Assembly (NCBI GenBank): GCA_039881145.1
Contig: JAYKKI010000005.1
Location: 25,623,001 to 25,687,000, forward strand
Source of the DNA: Druceiella hillmani
Lineage: Eukaryota; Arthropoda; Insecta; Lepidoptera; Hepialidae
Length of the DNA: 64,000 nucleotides
Direction: 5' to 3'
The notes under the pieces are model-generated. The model was given only the letters and a program-made list of their open reading frames with translations. It was not told the DNA's origin and did not search any database. A program made the translations under genes and the position numbers. How positions within the stretch are numbered: the stretch's first letter is position 1; every line of letters begins with the position of its first letter. This document shows, in pieces, positions 60,421 to 64,000 of the stretch.

Positions 60421-62064
60421 AACTGCAAGTTGCTACGTCGAATGGTTTCTAACAAAAATATCTATGCCAGACAGAAAGTCGGATAAAAAAGCTATCTTTT
60501 ATGGGTTTTGTTTTTCTCCTTTTGAGGAAAAGGACCCTAGGAAATTTCAATAATAAATATTTTTACGTAACAGGATGTCAAATGTTTATTATGAAGTAAT
60601 ATGAATTATTATCATATTTAAAGCATATTCTGATATCTGATATATTTTTGTTGATTCATTTTATGTTATGTATGAGAGGCTGCTTATATTTTATATATTT
60701 TTTCAGGCGCTGGACTCTTTGGAATGGCTGTTATTTTTTGGGCTTTGACTTGAAGAATGAGCAAAAAAATAGAACACTGTAATAATGGGTGAAATCATTG
60801 TTCGCCATACACATTTACATTTGAAAAAAGGAAAAGCATAATGTAGAAAAAATATACAAGAGTATGTGTAGCTTCTTTAAATAATCATAGTTTACAATAT
60901 TGCTTAAACGTGTCAATAAGTCTTGGTACCTTACAGCAAAGAAATATCAGTATAAAAGGCAACTTTGTTAATTTATAGGAAAACTTTTAAAGAATATTGA
61001 ACTTCCCATAAATAAGGGTCGACTAACTGAACACGAACTTCAAATTTGCAATTCCAATCTCCTCCTTCAGGATGTGCGGTCATATCCAGTTACAAACCGA
61101 CGAAGGCAATCTAATTGAGGGTGACATTGTAGCAAGATCATAAGGACTACATCAGCCTTTGAATAAATTGATCTCTATTAACCGTTTTGTAATACTCAAT
61201 ACTGGAAACGCTGTGTTTTCGAAATACAAGATAGTGTTTCCGAAATTGATGTTTTATTAGATTTTGACACATATGTCTCATGTGTAAACCTATATTGATT
61301 ATTTATCCTGTTTTTTTCTGTGAATTTGAACATTCTAAATTCGCTTATACTATCAAGTTTACTTTTTTAAAAAGCGATTTAAAATTACTTAAATATACAA
61401 AAGATGAAATGGAAAAGAAAAAATTAAAGGAATTAGAATTATGAACAACTTTTATATTTAGAAAGAGATGAAGAAATTAGTGACGTGAAATATTTTCCAA
61501 AGTAATTAAAAACGTATAGAATAGTTACAAGATATGGAAAAAGTATAAGCAGTTATAAAAATAGAAGTGTATCTGTGTGTGCGTATATGTGCAAACAAGT
61601 ATTAGTTTGAATGAAGTAATAGTTTATATATTGAGAAAGAGGAGTATGGCGTTCCCGAAATACATCTTACGTTGTTCAGGTGAAAGGTGCCATACAAATC
61701 TAGATAGATTATAAATTACCATAAAAGGAGTGGGGTTGTTTGAAATAATTTGAGAAGAATTTATTGATTTTTTTTGAAGTTCTAATTTGAGCACGCTATA
61801 TCTCATAAATATAAATGAACTCTTGTTCATGAAATGTGTAACAAGTTTTCCAAAAGTTTTATCGAGGTTTAAACGTAACCTTTTATTCGTGATTATTTTC
61901 ACATATCATTCACAATGCATCTAAAAGTTAAGTGTAAATACAGTCACACTTTTCAACTATAATAAACAAATTCGACTAAACATAAACATGATTTAAAAAC
62001 ATTAAAAACACATTTAGAAAAATCAAAAACCGATCTTTATCCTTGTATCGAAGTAGTAAATTTC
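60421..62064. other. AT-rich DNA, nothing recognised
   Basis: 61015-61170 is GC-richer but unidentified. The frame 61624-61902 (92 codons, minus) matches nothing. Confidence 0.5.
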
Positions 62065-62600
62065 GTTATAATTTGTATTTGAAAATTATTAAAGACTAAT
62101 AGTGGCTCACTTACTTAATAAATAATTCAACAATTTTATAAGGGAGAATATAAATTAATAAGTACATGTGAATGCATTAAAATTTGTACACAAATCTTTA
62201 ACTATTCCTATTTATATAATGAAATTAACATTATTATCTCCAGTTTCATAAAACATGTTTGGTTATAATTTGCATTTGAAAATTAGTGCAGACTAATAGT
62301 CGCTTACCTACTTAATAAATAATTCAACAATTTTATAAGCGAGTATATAAATTAATTAAGAATTAGTAAGTACACATGAATGCAATAAAATTGTTACGCA
62401 AATCTTTAGCTATTCCTATTTGTATAATAAAATTTACGTTATTATCTCCAGTTTCACATAACATGTTTGATTATAATTTATAAATATAAATTTATGAAGC
62501 CCAATATGGAAGAATTTTTTACTCGAATTTTCAAGAATTGCTATTCATATAATCAAAATTACATTATTATGTCCAGTTCAACACAACGAGCTATTCCATA
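62065..62600. repeat. Tandem duplication, unit about 200 bp, 2.6 copies
   Basis: GTTATAATTTG.ATTTGAAAA starts at 62065 and 62272, and a shortened third copy begins near 62470. The units share TACTTAATAAATAATTCAAC, AATTTTATAAG.GAG, CAAATCTTTA.CTATTCCTAT and TTATTATCTCCAGTTTCA. Confidence 0.92.
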
Positions 62601-62983
62601 AATTGTCTCAACTAACACTATTATAATAGTTTAAGTTTCACAACAAATTTATAGTCTAAGTTAACCGGTGCGTTATACCATACATTTATTAGACTTATTT
62701 AGGAAAGTTAGAAATTACTGCAAAATGATAAGAGCAATTTTTTTTGCTCAAGTATTGTGACGAAAGGTACTTGCTTTTGGCAGTTTGAATAAAATAAAAT
62801 ATATGACCTTTTTTTAATTTCGGTGATGGACTGAGGATGGATATGTTCGAAGCTTTTGTACCTCCTGATTTTAAAAATAAATTACTTGACTAAAACATTC
62901 GTAGAAACTCTACGATATTATAACAGCACTATTATAAGCTTGGTAAAAGCGGAATTTTAAAAATTCTTCGTACGAATACAGAA
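62601..62983. other. AT-rich DNA, nothing recognised
   Basis: No supportable signal. Confidence 0.5.
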
Positions 62984-63045
62984 TATACTCGTTTGGTTTT
63001 TAACAATAACCAAACGAGTATAAGCAAATACGATACGTATTTGCT
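62984..63045. repeat. Two adjacent perfect hairpins
   Basis: TATACTCGTTTGGTT (62984-62998) pairs exactly with 63008-63022. Immediately after it, AGCAAATACG (63023-63032), ATA, CGTATTTGCT (63036-63045). Confidence 0.95.
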
Positions 63046-63191
63046 GGGCCTGCATTTTGTAAACATTTTTTTCATCCCTCTTCAAAATGTCCATTCATTT
63101 GTGTTTAAAAGTTATGAAATACGACAAGGAAACTATTGACATGAAATGATACTACCTTATATAGAATATAAAGTCATATCGTTATTTATGT

Positions 63192-63252
63192 GTATATATA
63201 TATACATATATATATTATATATATATTTATATATATATATATATGTATATAT

Positions 63253-63328
<76 letters not shown>
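63192..63328. repeat. (TA)n microsatellite with TACA/TATG interruptions
   Basis: The longest TA array in the window. It generates Tyr/Ile-only false frames. Confidence 0.97.
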
Positions 63329-63330
<2 letters not shown>

Positions 63331-64000
63331 CGATATCTTTGTTTAAACATGATAGTGAATTTAATATATCTATTGTTCCAAAACTAATGAATATAAACCG
63401 ATAATCTCAAAATCCACCCCACCCATTAAAAACCCGCACACTCGTTTATGAGTTTCCCAAAATAAATAAAAGAAAGGTGCGTGTACTAGAGAAGTTATAC
63501 TTCTTTGGCATCATTAAATAATACATACGGATAGATAACCTCAATTATATTGAAGCACTTGAAAAAGTCAATAAACACAATTTTTCACTAATATTGACGA
63601 ATAGTAAATATATTAATCAAAATATTGAATTTAAATCACTACTGAATATAATTTATCAGCACATATATAAATCGCACTTATATGAAACTAAAACACGTGT
63701 GTGAATGTAGACACTAGAAACATGTGGATAAATACTATGAATATGAAAACAGTGAACAGAGGCGACGATGGTCTGCAAACGCTGCAACTTCATACTGTAA
63801 CTTTTGTGTGACGAATCTTAAAATTTCACTCTCATCATTTTTTCATAACGCGCCTAAAGACGTATAAGTTCAACAAACTTATCAGTCATAACTTTACAAT
63901 CAAACTAACGGTTCTTTGGAATAGCGAGCAGAATAAACAGGGTGTTGTACGCCCTCTGAATATTAATAAGGGCTCGAGTGGTTATACTCTTACATTCATA
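63329..64000. other. End of window, nothing recognised
   Basis: 63745-64000 is slightly GC-richer, but I see no coding match on either strand. Confidence 0.5.

Overview
The window looks like intergenic or intronic DNA from an arthropod, most probably an insect. It is strongly AT-rich, carries at least ten long (TA)n microsatellites, and has a dense layer of decayed transposable elements whose protein fragments match families typical of insects. I found no convincing intact host gene, tRNA, rRNA or CRISPR array. Nearly every recognisable protein stretch is broken by stops or frameshifts and belongs to a mobile element. The species and even the order are my inference only.

Layout. 1-1251: 3' end of a Gypsy-type LTR retrotransposon pol (integrase), ending in a GC-rich palindrome. 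1765-2390: internally deleted mariner on the minus strand with one recognisable terminus. 6440-6675: a dispersed repeat carrying the coding tail of an unidentified protein, seen again as a palindrome at 37463-37624. 6915-7289: a tandem duplication. 8243-10420: about 2.2 kb of degenerate GATGAG-like sequence whose purine-rich strand switches near 9618. 10440-10665: LINE reverse transcriptase scrap. 18146-19047: hairpin cluster, an antisense reverse transcriptase YLDD block, and an unidentified GC-richer coding-like stretch. 19690-20300: C-terminal part of a transposon-encoded protein widespread in insects. 22590-23090: minus-strand RTE-like LINE tail.

36713-40352 is the most structured object. 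Two arms of roughly 700 bp in inverted orientation enclose about 2.2 kb that holds the palindrome, a 79-codon ORF and an 83-bp tandem triplicate. It resembles a long-terminal-inverted-repeat or foldback element with no visible transposase. 41810-43811 is a long, recognisable but frameshifted transposon-associated gene (DUF7869-like). 49570-50770 is a minus-strand Gypsy gag/protease/RT fragment. 52040-52545 is a 130-bp-unit tandem array. 54770-55430 is a minus-strand relic of a YqaJ-like exonuclease gene. Three diverged copies of one dispersed repeat lie at 52.8, 56.1 and 59.9 kb, and a 200-bp tandem duplication lies at 62.07 kb.

No genes here appear to work together. The region reads as a transposon graveyard with secondary tandem and inverted rearrangements. 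The best leads are the 3.6-kb inverted-arm element, the shared coding tail whose two copies were each rearranged at the same site, the strand-switching purine tract, and the YqaJ relic.
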